A DNA stretch of 64,000 nucleotides from SAR116 cluster bacterium AG-447-C21 (GTDB lineage: Bacteria > Pseudomonadota > Alphaproteobacteria > Thalassobaculales > Thalassobaculaceae): contig QCQB01000008.1 of assembly GCA_003212315.1 (NCBI GenBank), forward strand, positions 1-64,000. The letters are read 5' to 3'. The position numbers and the translations under genes were made by a program. Below the pieces are notes generated by a model. The model saw only the letters and a list, made by a program, of their open reading frames with translations. It was not told the origin of the DNA and made no database searches. Of this stretch, positions 26,543 through 35,659 are shown in pieces. The first letter of the stretch is position 1, and every line of letters starts with the position of its first letter.

Positions 26543-27844
26543 GTGAAAAATGCTGCAGGCTTTCTTAGGTCATTGTTTGACGCGGCTGTTGCTGCTGCGG
26601 ATCCTATCAACTCGCTTTCAGCACACCTTATTAACTTACAGAACAGTCCTCCAAAAGGAAAAACTATAGTTCTTGGGGCAGGGAAAGCTGGCGGCTCTAT
26701 GGCAAAAGCTTTGGAAGATTTTTGGGTCAAATACTTTCCGGAAAAACCAATTGAAGGGCTCGTTATAACGCGTTATGGGCATAGTGTAGATTGCAAATAT
26801 ATCGATATTATTGAGGCATCGCATCCTGTACCGGACGAAGCCGGGGTAAGGGGGGCCGAACGATTATTCTCTCTAACTTACAATTTAACAAAGGATGACC
26901 TTGTTATTTGTCTAATATCAGGAGGCGCGTCGGCCCTCTTGTCTTTACCAGCTAAAGGGATAACAGCTTCAGAAAAGCAAGATTTAACTACTCAATTACT
27001 TCGATCAGGGGCTACAATCCATGAAATAAATGCAGTACGAAAACACCTCTCCGCAATAAAAGGTGGTCGTCTTGCAAAGGCAATTGCTCCAGCTAAAATA
27101 ATGACATTCTGCATATCTGATGTTCCGGGCGATGAATTAGATGTGATTGGTTCGGGACCAACGGTAGGGGACCCAACTTTTTTCGCCGATGCCCTTCACG
27201 TTTTAAACAAATATAATATCCAAGCATCCGCTAATATACTAAATCATCTGCATACAGCTAGTGATGAAACACCAAAACCTAATAGTGAAATTTTTAATAA
27301 TTGCCAAAACATACTAGTGGCCACACCTCAAATGGCCTTAGAGGCGGCATCGAAGGTTGCTATTTCTTCTGGAGTTACACCTCTAATCATTGGCGACTCT
27401 ATAGAGGGGGAAGCTCGCGATGTAGCGAGTGTCCATGCCGGTATTATCAGCCAAATCTTGCGCCATAACCAACCAGCAACAGCACCGTTAGTACTATTAT
27501 CTGGAGGTGAAACCACAGTCACTGTTAGAGGGTCGGGCCGGGGAGGCAGGAATGTCGAATTCCTTCTTGCATTAGCCACAAAACTTAAAGAGCGCTCTAA
27601 AACTCAATTGAACAGGGTGTCTGCAATTGCCTGTGACACCGACGGGATTGATGGTACAGAAAAAAATGCTGGTGCTTTATACTTGCCCGATACCATCGAA
27701 AGAGCATATGCAGCTGATCTGTCACCAGAAGACTATCTCAACAATAATGATGGTTATACATTTTTTGAGAAACTTGGAGACCTTGTCGAAACAGGACCAA
27801 CCTTGACTAATGTGAATGATTTTCGTGCTATTTTGGTTTTATAA
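26543..27844 (+). CDS. Glycerate 2-kinase, MOFRL/TtuD family
   Basis: Phosphorylates D-glycerate, typically at O2, feeding it into glycolysis. The N-terminal DUF4147 domain shows LGAGKAGGSMAKA and EASHPVPDE, ISGGASALLSLP and the GSGPTVGDPT loop. The C-terminal MOFRL domain shows LSGGETTVTVRGSGRGGRN and CDTDGIDGTE. GTG 26543 is preferred because GGAG lies six bases upstream; this gives 433 residues, while the open frame upstream to 26477 has no ribosome site. It could serve tartronate-semialdehyde or hydroxypyruvate-derived pathways. Confidence 0.92.
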   Translation: MKNAAGFLRSLFDAAVAAADPINSLSAHLINLQNSPPKGKTIVLGAGKAGGSMAKALEDFWVKYFPEKPIEGLVITRYGHSVDCKYIDIIEASHPVPDEAGVRGAERLFSLTYNLTKDDLVICLISGGASALLSLPAKGITASEKQDLTTQLLRSGATIHEINAVRKHLSAIKGGRLAKAIAPAKIMTFCISDVPGDELDVIGSGPTVGDPTFFADALHVLNKYNIQASANILNHLHTASDETPKPNSEIFNNCQNILVATPQMALEAASKVAISSGVTPLIIGDSIEGEARDVASVHAGIISQILRHNQPATAPLVLLSGGETTVTVRGSGRGGRNVEFLLALATKLKERSKTQLNRVSAIACDTDGIDGTEKNAGALYLPDTIERAYAADLSPEDYLNNNDGYTFFEKLGDLVETGPTLTNVNDFRAILVL

Positions 27845-27902
27845 TTTCGTGCTGTATACTGGACTTCATATTACACAGAATTAGAGATGTCTGGGGACCA
27901 CA

Positions 27903-28610
27903 TTGCTAAAATCACAATTCACTGCGAGAGACTGGGGATCAAACGCCAAATATTTATCCCCCTCATATAAATCTACTATTTTACGAAGTCCAAACAAACC
28001 TCTAATTCCATTAAAACAAACCCTATCAGAGATAACTGGACCGGTTTTTGGACATCACTCAATAAAACCTCTTGATAATGATCTTACCCAGAATGGGGTC
28101 ACTGATGGCGGAGAACCATTGGGAGAACGCATAATTGTGTCCGGAAAAGTTATTGATGAGAAAGGAAGTCCACAACGCGGTACACTAATTGAAATTTGGC
28201 AATGCAATAGTGCAGGTAGATATATTCACTTAAATGATCAACACAATGCGCCACTCGATCCCAATTTTTTTGGAGGCGGGAGATGCATGACTGATGAGAA
28301 CGGTTACTATAAATTTTACACCATCAAACCTGCTGCATACCCATGGGGTAATCATACGAATGCTTGGCGGCCAGCGCATATTCATTTCTCATTATTCGGC
28401 CCGGCCTATGTTACGCGTTTAATTACGCAATCCTATTTCCCTGGTGACCCTCTTCTCGAATTAGATCCGATATTTATGGCAACCCCAAAATCAAGCAGAA
28501 ACCTTTTAATAAAACAGTTTTCTATAGACACAACAGAAGAGGGATTTGCACTTGGCTATAATTTCGACTTCATTCTGCGTGGCCCCAATGCGACACCTAT
28601 GGAAAACTGA
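27903..28610 (+). CDS. pcaH: Protocatechuate 3,4-dioxygenase beta-subunit (PcaH) type intradiol dioxygenase
   Basis: Non-haem Fe(III) enzyme that cleaves a catecholic ring between the hydroxyls; 235 residues. The four iron ligands align with the characterised enzyme in spacing: Tyr107 (NSAGRYIH), Tyr146 (AYPWGN), His159 and His161 (WRPAHIHFS). TTG 27903 is the likely start, with GGGGA a few bases upstream. Three bases separate it from the alpha subunit. The rest of the beta-ketoadipate pathway is not in the window, so the natural catechol could differ from protocatechuate. Confidence 0.9.
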   Translation: MLKSQFTARDWGSNAKYLSPSYKSTILRSPNKPLIPLKQTLSEITGPVFGHHSIKPLDNDLTQNGVTDGGEPLGERIIVSGKVIDEKGSPQRGTLIEIWQCNSAGRYIHLNDQHNAPLDPNFFGGGRCMTDENGYYKFYTIKPAAYPWGNHTNAWRPAHIHFSLFGPAYVTRLITQSYFPGDPLLELDPIFMATPKSSRNLLIKQFSIDTTEEGFALGYNFDFILRGPNATPMEN

Positions 28611-28613
28611 TCA

Positions 28614-29207
28614 ATGTCTTTAAAACAAACGCCGTCGCAAACTATTGGTCCATTTTTCTCTTATGGACTAACCCCAGAACAGTCCAACTATCCTAATCTT
28701 TCAAGTTTATCTTCAAATTCTTTGCTGACGGACTCCACCATTGGTGAGAAAATTAGATTGGAAGGTAAGATATTTGATGGAGCGGGAGATATTGTCTCAG
28801 ATGCGATGATTGAAATTTGGCAAGCAGATGCTGAAGGTTGTTACCCAGATCAACAAAGTTCCGGTAAATCTAATTCTAGTTTTGCAGGTTTTGGCAGATG
28901 CGATACCGGCGTGGATAGACAAAACAAATATATTTTCGAGACAATTAAACCTGGCCAAATAGACACTGAGACAGCACCGCATATTAATGTTACGATTTTC
29001 ATGCGAGGACTACTCCTTCATCTTTTTACGCGAATTTACTTTTCTGATGAAATTAGATCTAACTCCACTGACACAGTGCTCTCCGCCGTTCCTGTTGCAA
29101 GACAAAAAACTTTGATAGCGAGAAAGGTGGCTGGGGTAATACCCGCTACTTATGTTTTCGATGTATTTCTCCAAGGAGAGAACGAAACTGTTTTTTTCGA
29201 TATTTAA
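28614..29207 (+). CDS. pcaG: Protocatechuate 3,4-dioxygenase alpha-subunit (PcaG) type protein
   Basis: Partner subunit of 197 residues that shares the intradiol fold (QTPSQTIGPFF, MIEIWQADAEG, GFGRCDT, HINVTIFMRGLL) but lacks the set of iron ligands, as expected for alpha subunits. In known enzymes it forms alpha-beta protomers and shapes the substrate pocket. It starts three bases after the beta-subunit stop without its own clear ribosome site, so translation is coupled. Confidence 0.88.
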   Translation: MSLKQTPSQTIGPFFSYGLTPEQSNYPNLSSLSSNSLLTDSTIGEKIRLEGKIFDGAGDIVSDAMIEIWQADAEGCYPDQQSSGKSNSSFAGFGRCDTGVDRQNKYIFETIKPGQIDTETAPHINVTIFMRGLLLHLFTRIYFSDEIRSNSTDTVLSAVPVARQKTLIARKVAGVIPATYVFDVFLQGENETVFFDI

Positions 29208-29350
29208 GCTCCATTTCATAAATCATTGGTCGGACCTCCAGCTAGCGAAAATCTTGTTTGTGCTTTTCCCAAAGAAACCAGATGATTTTATGGCGACATT
29301 TAAAAGATCCGGATAAGCTCGAACAGTAAATTATTAATGGATGTTACAAT

Positions 29351-30208
29351 ATGGAGTTTAGAAAAATCGAGGTATTACCTATCTCAGGTAATATAGGGGC
29401 ATTGATAAACGGGGCACAAATAAATGCACTGAATGATGAGACATTTGAAGAAGTCTATCAGGCATGGTTGGATCATTGCGTTATCTTCTTCCGCGATCAA
29501 AAGATCACACCACGAGAACAAATTGATTTTGCACAACGTTTTGGTGAAATTCACTTTCATCCATACATGAAAGGCCTTGATGACCACCCGGAAATCTTGG
29601 AAATCATTAAAGAACCGGGAGATGGGTATACTTTTGGCTCAGTCTGGCACACTGATCAGATGTTCAACCCGCAGCCTGCAAAAGCTACCATGCTTTACGC
29701 CCATGAAGTCCCAAAAACGGGAGGTGATACTATGTTTTCCAATCAATATCTTGCCTATGAGACCTTATCAGAGCCCATGAGAGACATGCTTAATAACGTA
29801 AAAACGTTCAATGTTGGAGATGGATTTCGGAGAGGAATAGGCAAAGCTAAACGGATTGACCGATACGCCAAAAACCCGACAATGCAAGCCAAAATACGAG
29901 ATCCCGGTAATATACCTACAGAAGCAGTTCATCCCTTAATTCGAACTCATCCCGAAACAAAAAGGAAATCTCTTTATATTGGAAGTCACACACAAACATT
30001 AGATGGTTTTGATGCAGAGGAAGCTGACTCGATCATAGACTTTCTGAGGAATCATTCACAGCGCCATGAATTCACTTGTCGTTTTCGCTGGGAAGCTGGT
30101 TCAATAGCTCTATGGGATAATCGTTGTGTTCAACATAAAGCACTTGCAGACTACGATGAAAAACGAAGAACACATAGAATTACAATTGCTGGTGAAATAC
30201 CTATGTAA
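29351..30208 (+). CDS. TauD/TfdA-family Fe(II)/2-oxoglutarate dioxygenase
   Basis: Couples oxidative decarboxylation of 2-oxoglutarate to hydroxylation of a substrate; 285 residues. The iron triad is His100 and Asp102 (VWHTDQMF) and His262 (CVQHKA), with an arginine in RRTHRITIAGE to bind the 2-oxoglutarate carboxylate. Members act on taurine, sulfonates, aryloxyacetates and many others; the substrate is not predictable. It begins a plus-strand pair with a luciferase-like gene 12 bases downstream, preceded by a 143-base gap. Confidence 0.9.
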   Translation: MEFRKIEVLPISGNIGALINGAQINALNDETFEEVYQAWLDHCVIFFRDQKITPREQIDFAQRFGEIHFHPYMKGLDDHPEILEIIKEPGDGYTFGSVWHTDQMFNPQPAKATMLYAHEVPKTGGDTMFSNQYLAYETLSEPMRDMLNNVKTFNVGDGFRRGIGKAKRIDRYAKNPTMQAKIRDPGNIPTEAVHPLIRTHPETKRKSLYIGSHTQTLDGFDAEEADSIIDFLRNHSQRHEFTCRFRWEAGSIALWDNRCVQHKALADYDEKRRTHRITIAGEIPM

Positions 30209-30220
30209 GTGGAGGTATAA

Positions 30221-31174
30221 ATGGATTTTGGATTACACCTCGGCGTTAGAGGACCTGCGGCTCAACCTGACTCACTTCGTATTATCGCAGAGGAAGCCGA
30301 ACTATTAGGCTTTACCCATTTAGGACTGAGTGACCATATTGTTATCGCCAACATGGTTAATTCTCCATATCCTTATACAAAAACAGGTAAGTGGTTTGCG
30401 GAGGATAATGGTGAATGCCTAGAGCAACTTACTACTCTTAGTTTCATAGCGGCCGCGACAAGCCATCTACGGTTACTTACATCGGTAATGGTTCTTCCTC
30501 ACCGACCACCAATTCTTACAGCCAAAATGCTCAATACAATAGACGTGTTATCTAAGGGACGTCTCACCGTTGGATTAGGTGTTGGCTGGATGGAGGAAGA
30601 AATAGCACTTTTAAATGGCCCCGATTTCAAAAAAAGAGGCAGTGCTGCTAATGAATATATTGAAGCATTTAAGATACTTTGGACCGATGATACACCCACC
30701 TATAATGGAAACCATGTCAGTTTTTCAGATATGAAGTTTTTTCCCAAACCTACTCAAGCCCCTCACCCTCCATTGTGGGTTGGGGGTGAAGCGCGGTTAG
30801 CCCGTGAAAGAGCTGGACGGCTGGGCGATGGTTGGTACCCAGTTGGCAATAATCCAAATGCACTATTCGACACGCCAGAACGTTACGCCAATGGATTAAA
30901 AGATGTTCACGAGACAGCTATTGCCAGCGACCGCAATCCGGCAAAAATTGCCTGTGGGATTTATATTATTTGGTATAATTTGGGCCAAACAGAACATGAC
31001 TCTCTCGGTAAAAGACGCAGCTTCACAGGATCTGCGCAGGATATATTAAGGGATATCGCCGCGTATGAAAAAATTGGACTTCAACACTTAGTGATTGGGG
31101 GAGAGAGCGATAATTTAGAAGCTTGTCTCCAACGAATGCGAGTTTTTAATAAAGAGGTAATGCAATACGTTTAG
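30221..31174 (+). CDS. Luciferase-like (LLM class) oxidoreductase
   Basis: TIM-barrel flavin or F420 enzyme of 317 residues. It has the class features LGLSDHIVIAN, LRLLTSVMVLPHRPPILTAK, GRLTVGLGVGWMEEE and LWVGGEA. Such proteins are monooxygenases, desulfonases or F420-dependent dehydrogenases. GGAGG precedes the ATG. Coupling to the TauD-type gene suggests both act on one substrate. One of three LLM-class genes in this window; alphaproteobacteria often annotate these as F420-dependent although cofactor use is uncertain. Confidence 0.88.
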   Translation: MDFGLHLGVRGPAAQPDSLRIIAEEAELLGFTHLGLSDHIVIANMVNSPYPYTKTGKWFAEDNGECLEQLTTLSFIAAATSHLRLLTSVMVLPHRPPILTAKMLNTIDVLSKGRLTVGLGVGWMEEEIALLNGPDFKKRGSAANEYIEAFKILWTDDTPTYNGNHVSFSDMKFFPKPTQAPHPPLWVGGEARLARERAGRLGDGWYPVGNNPNALFDTPERYANGLKDVHETAIASDRNPAKIACGIYIIWYNLGQTEHDSLGKRRSFTGSAQDILRDIAAYEKIGLQHLVIGGESDNLEACLQRMRVFNKEVMQYV

Positions 31175-31231
31175 TTATCTGAAGATATGAATTAAACAAG
31201 GCATAATGTAATTTTGAGTTTGAGAATAGAC

Positions 31232-31831
31232 ATGAGTGATACCGCAAAAAGACGCCTAATCATTGGAATAAGTGGAGCATCTGGAATTATTTATGGTATT
31301 CGTCTGTTAGACCTTATACGCAATATGCCTGATGAATTTCGCCCCGAGTCTCATTTGGTAATGTCAAGATCTGCTGAAATAACGTTAGCTTATGAAACCA
31401 AAATGAAGGTAACGGATGTTCATCGATTAGCCGATGTTGTCTACGCGAATAAGGATATAGGAGCATCACTAGCTTCTGGTTCATTCAAAACGATGGGGAT
31501 GATCATTGCTCCGTGCTCGGTAAAAACTCTGGCTGAAATTGCAACTGGAGTGACTGACACCTTAATTTCAAGGGCCGCCGATGTCATTCTAAAAGAACGC
31601 CGCCGGCTCGTTTGTATGGTGCGAGAAACGCCATTGCACTCCGGACATTTAAAAAATATGCTTGCTTTAACAGAAATGGGAGCCATCATCGCCCCGCCCG
31701 TGCCAGCTTTTTATGCAAAGCCTAAATCACTTGATGAGATGATTGACCATACAATAGGTCGAGTATTTGATCTTTTTGAAATAGAAACTAACACCGTGAG
31801 GCGATGGAAAGACGATAAAGTCAAGTTATAA
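31232..31831 (+). CDS. UbiX-family flavin prenyltransferase
   Basis: Makes prenylated FMN, the cofactor of UbiD-type decarboxylases; about 199 residues. Visible are GISGASGIIYGIRLL for FMN binding, MIIAPCSVKTLAEIATG, VCMVRETPLH and MGAIIAPPVPAFY. ATG 31232 is preferred; an in-frame TTG at 31214 would add six residues. No UbiD decarboxylase gene is adjacent or elsewhere in the window. It could serve ubiquinone synthesis or an aromatic-acid decarboxylase coded elsewhere; the nearby intradiol dioxygenase suggests the latter but does not prove it. Confidence 0.92.
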   Translation: MSDTAKRRLIIGISGASGIIYGIRLLDLIRNMPDEFRPESHLVMSRSAEITLAYETKMKVTDVHRLADVVYANKDIGASLASGSFKTMGMIIAPCSVKTLAEIATGVTDTLISRAADVILKERRRLVCMVRETPLHSGHLKNMLALTEMGAIIAPPVPAFYAKPKSLDEMIDHTIGRVFDLFEIETNTVRRWKDDKVKL

Positions 31832-31864
31832 AGCGCTAAGTAATAAATGCAAACCGACTAAATC

Positions 31865-33211
31865 TCACCTTTTAATTGCTGTTTCTATAGTTTTTGCTAT
31901 TTCCAAAAGTCTATCATCTCCATCACTTTCACCCATCACCATAAGACCAACTGGGGCGGTCTCTGGCTCGTGGATTGGTAATGAAACAGCACATCTATCC
32001 AAGAAATTACCAAATGAGCAATTCCGCAACATTAATAAGTTCATTTGATGATAAAAATCATCGGAGTTCTCTAGATCTTTTAAAATCGGGGCTATTACTG
32101 GTACCGTCGGCATCAATAGCGCGTCAAAATTTCTCGTAATTTTATTGCTCGTTTCGCAAATTGTTCTCCTGGCATTCATAAGCTCTATATACTCATGGGC
32201 CGTCATTTGTTCGCCTCGCTTAATCCTAACAGCTACCCTGGGGTCAAAGCTGTTCTCATCTCTTTTTAATAAATCATGCAATGCGACAAATGCTTCAATT
32301 GCGGCATAACCTCCTTTTGAATTAGCTTTCGGGATCTCCAATAAAACGTCAAATGGAATATCAATTATTTTTGCACCCAAATTAGAGAGCAGGCTCGTAA
32401 CTCTCTGAAAATCGTTCGCTACCTTATCCTCAATATCATCAAAAACCAGAGTTTGAGGAACCGCTAAAGTTAATGTTTCTATTGGCCTATCTGCAATGTT
32501 ACCCGTTATCTCGCCACGCATAACTTGATCGAGTATGGCACAACAGTTTACGCTTCTTGCGAGCGGCCCTATAGAATCCAAAGTTGTGGACAAAGGAAAG
32601 GCACCCGACGTGGAAACCCGAGCGGCTGTAGGTTTAAATCCTGTAAGGCCACACAGTGCCGAAGGTATTCGGACAGACCCCCCTGTATCGGTTCCTATAC
32701 CTGCAACAGCCATGTTATCACTCACCGAAACAGCCGCGCCACTTGAAGAACCACCGGGTATCCGTGCCTCATCTCTATTCCAAGGGTTTAAAGGGGTGCC
32801 ATAATGTGGGTTTATACCAAGACCAGAAAAAGCAAATTCCGTCATGTTGGTGCGGCCTATCAAAATTGCACCAGCTGAACGTAATTTTTTTATGATATCT
32901 GCGTCTCTTGCGGCTGGAGCACTGTTTTTACGAACTCGAGAACCAGCCATGGTAGTTTCGCCAGCAACATCAAACAAATCTTTGATGGATATAGGCATAC
33001 CAGCTATTGGCGACAGAACGAGCCCTTCTGCTCTCAACTTATCTATTCCGATCGCCTGAGCTTTTGCTTGATCCGCATACGTTTTAGTAAAAGTGGTTTG
33101 CCCCTGACCTTCATCGTTATCAATTTCTTTTAAAGCAGAAGTTACTAACTCCAAACTAGTTACTTTACCTAGATCAAGTAATTTACCTATTTCTTCGATG
33201 GTTCCATTCAT
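31865..33211 (-). CDS. Amidase signature (AS) family amidohydrolase
   Basis: Second AS-family amidase in the window, 448 residues. The triad is Lys77 (MPISIKDL), Ser155 (IPGGSSSGAA) and nucleophile Ser179 (GTDTGGSVRIPSA). Its N-terminus and C-terminus differ from the amidase at 14108, so the two are separate paralogs rather than a recent duplication. It converges on the UbiX-type gene and follows the TIGR02444 gene on the same strand after 74 bases. Substrate unknown. Confidence 0.9.
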   Translation of the reverse strand: MNGTIEEIGKLLDLGKVTSLELVTSALKEIDNDEGQGQTTFTKTYADQAKAQAIGIDKLRAEGLVLSPIAGMPISIKDLFDVAGETTMAGSRVRKNSAPAARDADIIKKLRSAGAILIGRTNMTEFAFSGLGINPHYGTPLNPWNRDEARIPGGSSSGAAVSVSDNMAVAGIGTDTGGSVRIPSALCGLTGFKPTAARVSTSGAFPLSTTLDSIGPLARSVNCCAILDQVMRGEITGNIADRPIETLTLAVPQTLVFDDIEDKVANDFQRVTSLLSNLGAKIIDIPFDVLLEIPKANSKGGYAAIEAFVALHDLLKRDENSFDPRVAVRIKRGEQMTAHEYIELMNARRTICETSNKITRNFDALLMPTVPVIAPILKDLENSDDFYHQMNLLMLRNCSFGNFLDRCAVSLPIHEPETAPVGLMVMGESDGDDRLLEIAKTIETAIKR

Positions 33212-33285
33212 AATTTTACTCTCACCATATTCTTCACTTTTAATTTACTTTACGGGTCCAGAGGCATTCTAATTTGACATCTATA

Positions 33286-33792
33286 CTATTCTTTTACAAA
33301 GGTGGTATCTATCAATATTTCGAAAGCTGACTCTATCTCTTGATTCATGGATAGGCTTGCGGCTTTGAGATATGATTTCATATTTAACGCCGTTAACTCG
33401 GCTTCATTATGAGCGTTATCAGAATGTTTATTGCAGAACTTACTCAAAGCATCTATCAAAATCACTTGTTCCAGACCTTCGGCTTCTAATTCAATTAATA
33501 ATATTTTAGGTGCCAAATTCTCTGAGTTTGGGATGTCGACGTTTTTCTTCGCAAACCTCCGTGCCTGACGCAAAGGACCTATCAAATGATCACGACACGG
33601 CATTACCTTCTGGATAAGCACAAAAAACTCCCTATCCGTTAAAAACCATTGATGCTTACTAAGCCAAAAGCAGAGCAAAAGAAGGTTAACGTCTAACCCA
33701 AAACGGTCCTGCAAAAAGAGAAACGTGGCTGTTAATGGTTCATAAATTTTTTTGGAATAATTCCAAAACTGCTCTGCTTTCTTCATGTCCAT
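33286..33792 (-). CDS. TIGR02444 / DUF2390 family protein
   Basis: A 168-residue mostly helical protein. FWNYSKKIYEP at the start and QDRFGLDVNLLLLCFWLSK match the TIGR02444 family, which is common in proteobacteria and has no assigned function. No signal peptide or metal motif is visible. It has its own candidate promoter upstream (33822-33850) and may be co-transcribed with the amidase downstream. Confidence 0.78.
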   Translation of the reverse strand: MDMKKAEQFWNYSKKIYEPLTATFLFLQDRFGLDVNLLLLCFWLSKHQWFLTDREFFVLIQKVMPCRDHLIGPLRQARRFAKKNVDIPNSENLAPKILLIELEAEGLEQVILIDALSKFCNKHSDNAHNEAELTALNMKSYLKAASLSMNQEIESAFEILIDTTFVKE

Positions 33793-33821
33793 TCTGATCG
33801 ATAAATCCTAGATGAGTATTT

Positions 33822-33850
33822 AGTATGGTTTTCGAAAATACTATGGTCAA
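33822..33850 (-). promoter_or_regulatory. Candidate promoter for the TIGR02444 gene
   Basis: On the minus strand TTGACC (33850-33845) and CATACT (33827-33822) are 17 bases apart, a good sigma-70 arrangement, about 30 bases before the start codon. Confidence 0.4.
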
Positions 33851-33999
33851 AACGGCCGTATTAAACTACCCCCAAATACTATTTTAATAATTGCTTGTGA
33901 CAAGGAATTGAATCCACAAATCGGTTAACTATTTATAGAACATTTTAAGTCATCTGATATGATAAAACATTGGAATTTAGGAATTATAAATTTTTTAAC

Positions 34000-34030
34000 T
34001 TGAAAAAACCTCAATATTTTGTCTTATACT
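34000..34030 (+). promoter_or_regulatory. purE: Candidate promoter for purE-purK
   Basis: TTGAAA at 34000-34005 is followed by CTTATACT; reading CTTATA at 34023-34028 gives a 17-base spacer and TATACT at 34025-34030 a 19-base spacer. The rest of the 263-base gap from 33793 is AT-rich and holds no gene that I can see. An 8-base palindrome ACGGCCGT lies near 33852. Confidence 0.45.
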
Positions 34031-34055
34031 CCTCCTTTTTCGCAAGGTTATATTC

Positions 34056-34568
34056 ATGGTTTACGCCGATGACGATAGGTCTACCCCAATAGTTGGAATT
34101 ATAATGGGGAGCCAGTCTGACTGGCCCACAATGAAAAATGCGGCGCTTATATTAGATGAGCTTGGCATTCCCTATGAAAAACGCATAATTTCGGCTCATA
34201 GAACTCCCAAACGAATGACCGATTACGCAGAAAATGCGCGAGAACGAGGCCTTAAAATTATAGTAGCAGGAGCAGGAGGCGCAGCACATTTGCCAGGAAT
34301 GGTAGCGGCCCAGACGACATTACCTGTCCTTGGGGTTCCGGTTGAAAGTAAAGCTTTGAGTGGAATGGATAGCCTACTTTCCATTGTCCAGATGCCCAAG
34401 GGAGTTCCAGTCGGTGCTTTAGCTATAGGAATGGCAGGGGCCGCTAATGCAGCTTTATTGGCTGCGTCTATCTTATCCATAAACGACACAATAATAGCCA
34501 AATCTCTCAAGGAGTGGCGAAATGCTCAAACCGAGGCTGTCGACGATGTACCAAGCGAAAATATATGA
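34056..34568 (+). CDS. purE: N5-carboxyaminoimidazole ribonucleotide mutase
   Basis: Moves the carboxyl group of N5-CAIR to give CAIR in purine synthesis. [21 protein letters not shown] and the [11 protein letters not shown] loop are typical of class I PurE, which works with PurK. The length of 170 residues is normal. Its stop overlaps the purK ATG by four bases. Confidence 0.97.
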   Translation: MVYADDDRSTPIVGIIMGSQSDWPTMKNAALILDELGIPYEKRIISAHRTPKRMTDYAENARERGLKIIVAGAGGAAHLPGMVAAQTTLPVLGVPVESKALSGMDSLLSIVQMPKGVPVGALAIGMAGAANAALLAASILSINDTIIAKSLKEWRNAQTEAVDDVPSENI

Positions 34569-35647
34569 AAAATAATTCTTTAGATATTTTCCCTCCCGGT
34601 TCCATTATCGGTATAATGGGCGGAGGACAATTAGGCAGAATGACTGCATTAGCGGCTGCTAATCTCGGCTACAGGTGTCACATTTATACAGAGGAGACTG
34701 ATAGTCCCGCAGCCCAGGTCTCAGCAACGACAACGGTTGCCTCCTATAAAGATCACGACGCGCTGACCCAGTTTGCTAAATCGGTCGATCTAATTACTTA
34801 CGAATTTGAAAATATTCCCATGTCTTCAATTACTCTTTTAAATAACATAAGGTCTATAAGACCGTCACCTTCCATTTTAGAGATATCTCAACACAGGGGA
34901 AAAGAGAAAGAATTTGCGGTACAGCATGGGGTAAACGTAGCGCCGTATAAAATTATCGAGAAAATATCTGATTTAGAATCGGCTATAAAAACGATAGGAA
35001 CGCCAAGCGTACTTAAAACATGCCGTTTTGGTTATGATGGCAAAGGTCAAATTGTTATCAATGAGCCTGAGGAAATGCATTCCGCATGGAACCAGTTATC
35101 GAGTGACGACCTAGTCTTGGAACAATTTGTAGAGTTTGAAAAAGAGATATCTATCATTATAGCAAGAGATACAAACCACAAAACAAAAGCTTATCAAGCG
35201 GCTGAAAATAATCATGTTGATCATATTTTAGATGCAACTACGGTGCCTGCTGATATTACAGATAAAACTGCATCTATGGCTGCCGATATTGGTTTAAAAC
35301 TAGCTGAATCTCTGGATTTAATTGGTCTTCTAGCCGTGGAAATGTTTGTCATGGGAGATGGAACAGTCGTTATGAATGAAATCGCCCCGCGCCCCCATAA
35401 TTCTGGGCATTGGACACAAGATGGGGCGCAAACCAGCCAATTCGAGCAATTTGTTAGGGCTATCACTGGACAACCACTTGGTGAAACAAAAATGACTCGG
35501 CCAGTAAAAATGCAAAACCTTATCGGAGATGCAGTTAAGCAATTACCAAGTTTCTTTACTAATCCTAAAGCTAAAATTCACCTTTATGGAAAAAAAGAGG
35601 TACGTCCCGGAAGGAAAATGGGGCATGTGAATATCTTGGAACCATAG
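34565..35647 (+). CDS. purK: N5-carboxyaminoimidazole ribonucleotide synthase
   Basis: ATP-grasp enzyme that makes N5-CAIR from AIR, bicarbonate and ATP. It shows [13 protein letters not shown] at the N-terminus, [14 protein letters not shown] in the ATP-grasp domain and [17 protein letters not shown] near the metal site. The ATG at 34565 overlaps the purE stop (ATGA), giving 360 residues; the frame is open further upstream inside purE but that is not used. Purine operon partner of purE. Confidence 0.97.
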   Translation: MKNNSLDIFPPGSIIGIMGGGQLGRMTALAAANLGYRCHIYTEETDSPAAQVSATTTVASYKDHDALTQFAKSVDLITYEFENIPMSSITLLNNIRSIRPSPSILEISQHRGKEKEFAVQHGVNVAPYKIIEKISDLESAIKTIGTPSVLKTCRFGYDGKGQIVINEPEEMHSAWNQLSSDDLVLEQFVEFEKEISIIIARDTNHKTKAYQAAENNHVDHILDATTVPADITDKTASMAADIGLKLAESLDLIGLLAVEMFVMGDGTVVMNEIAPRPHNSGHWTQDGAQTSQFEQFVRAITGQPLGETKMTRPVKMQNLIGDAVKQLPSFFTNPKAKIHLYGKKEVRPGRKMGHVNILEP

Positions 35648-35659
35648 GATTAGTCTATC

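Noticed and set aside
14108-33211. The two AS amidases as a recent duplication
   Set aside because: They share only the triad motifs; the flanking sequence differs throughout.
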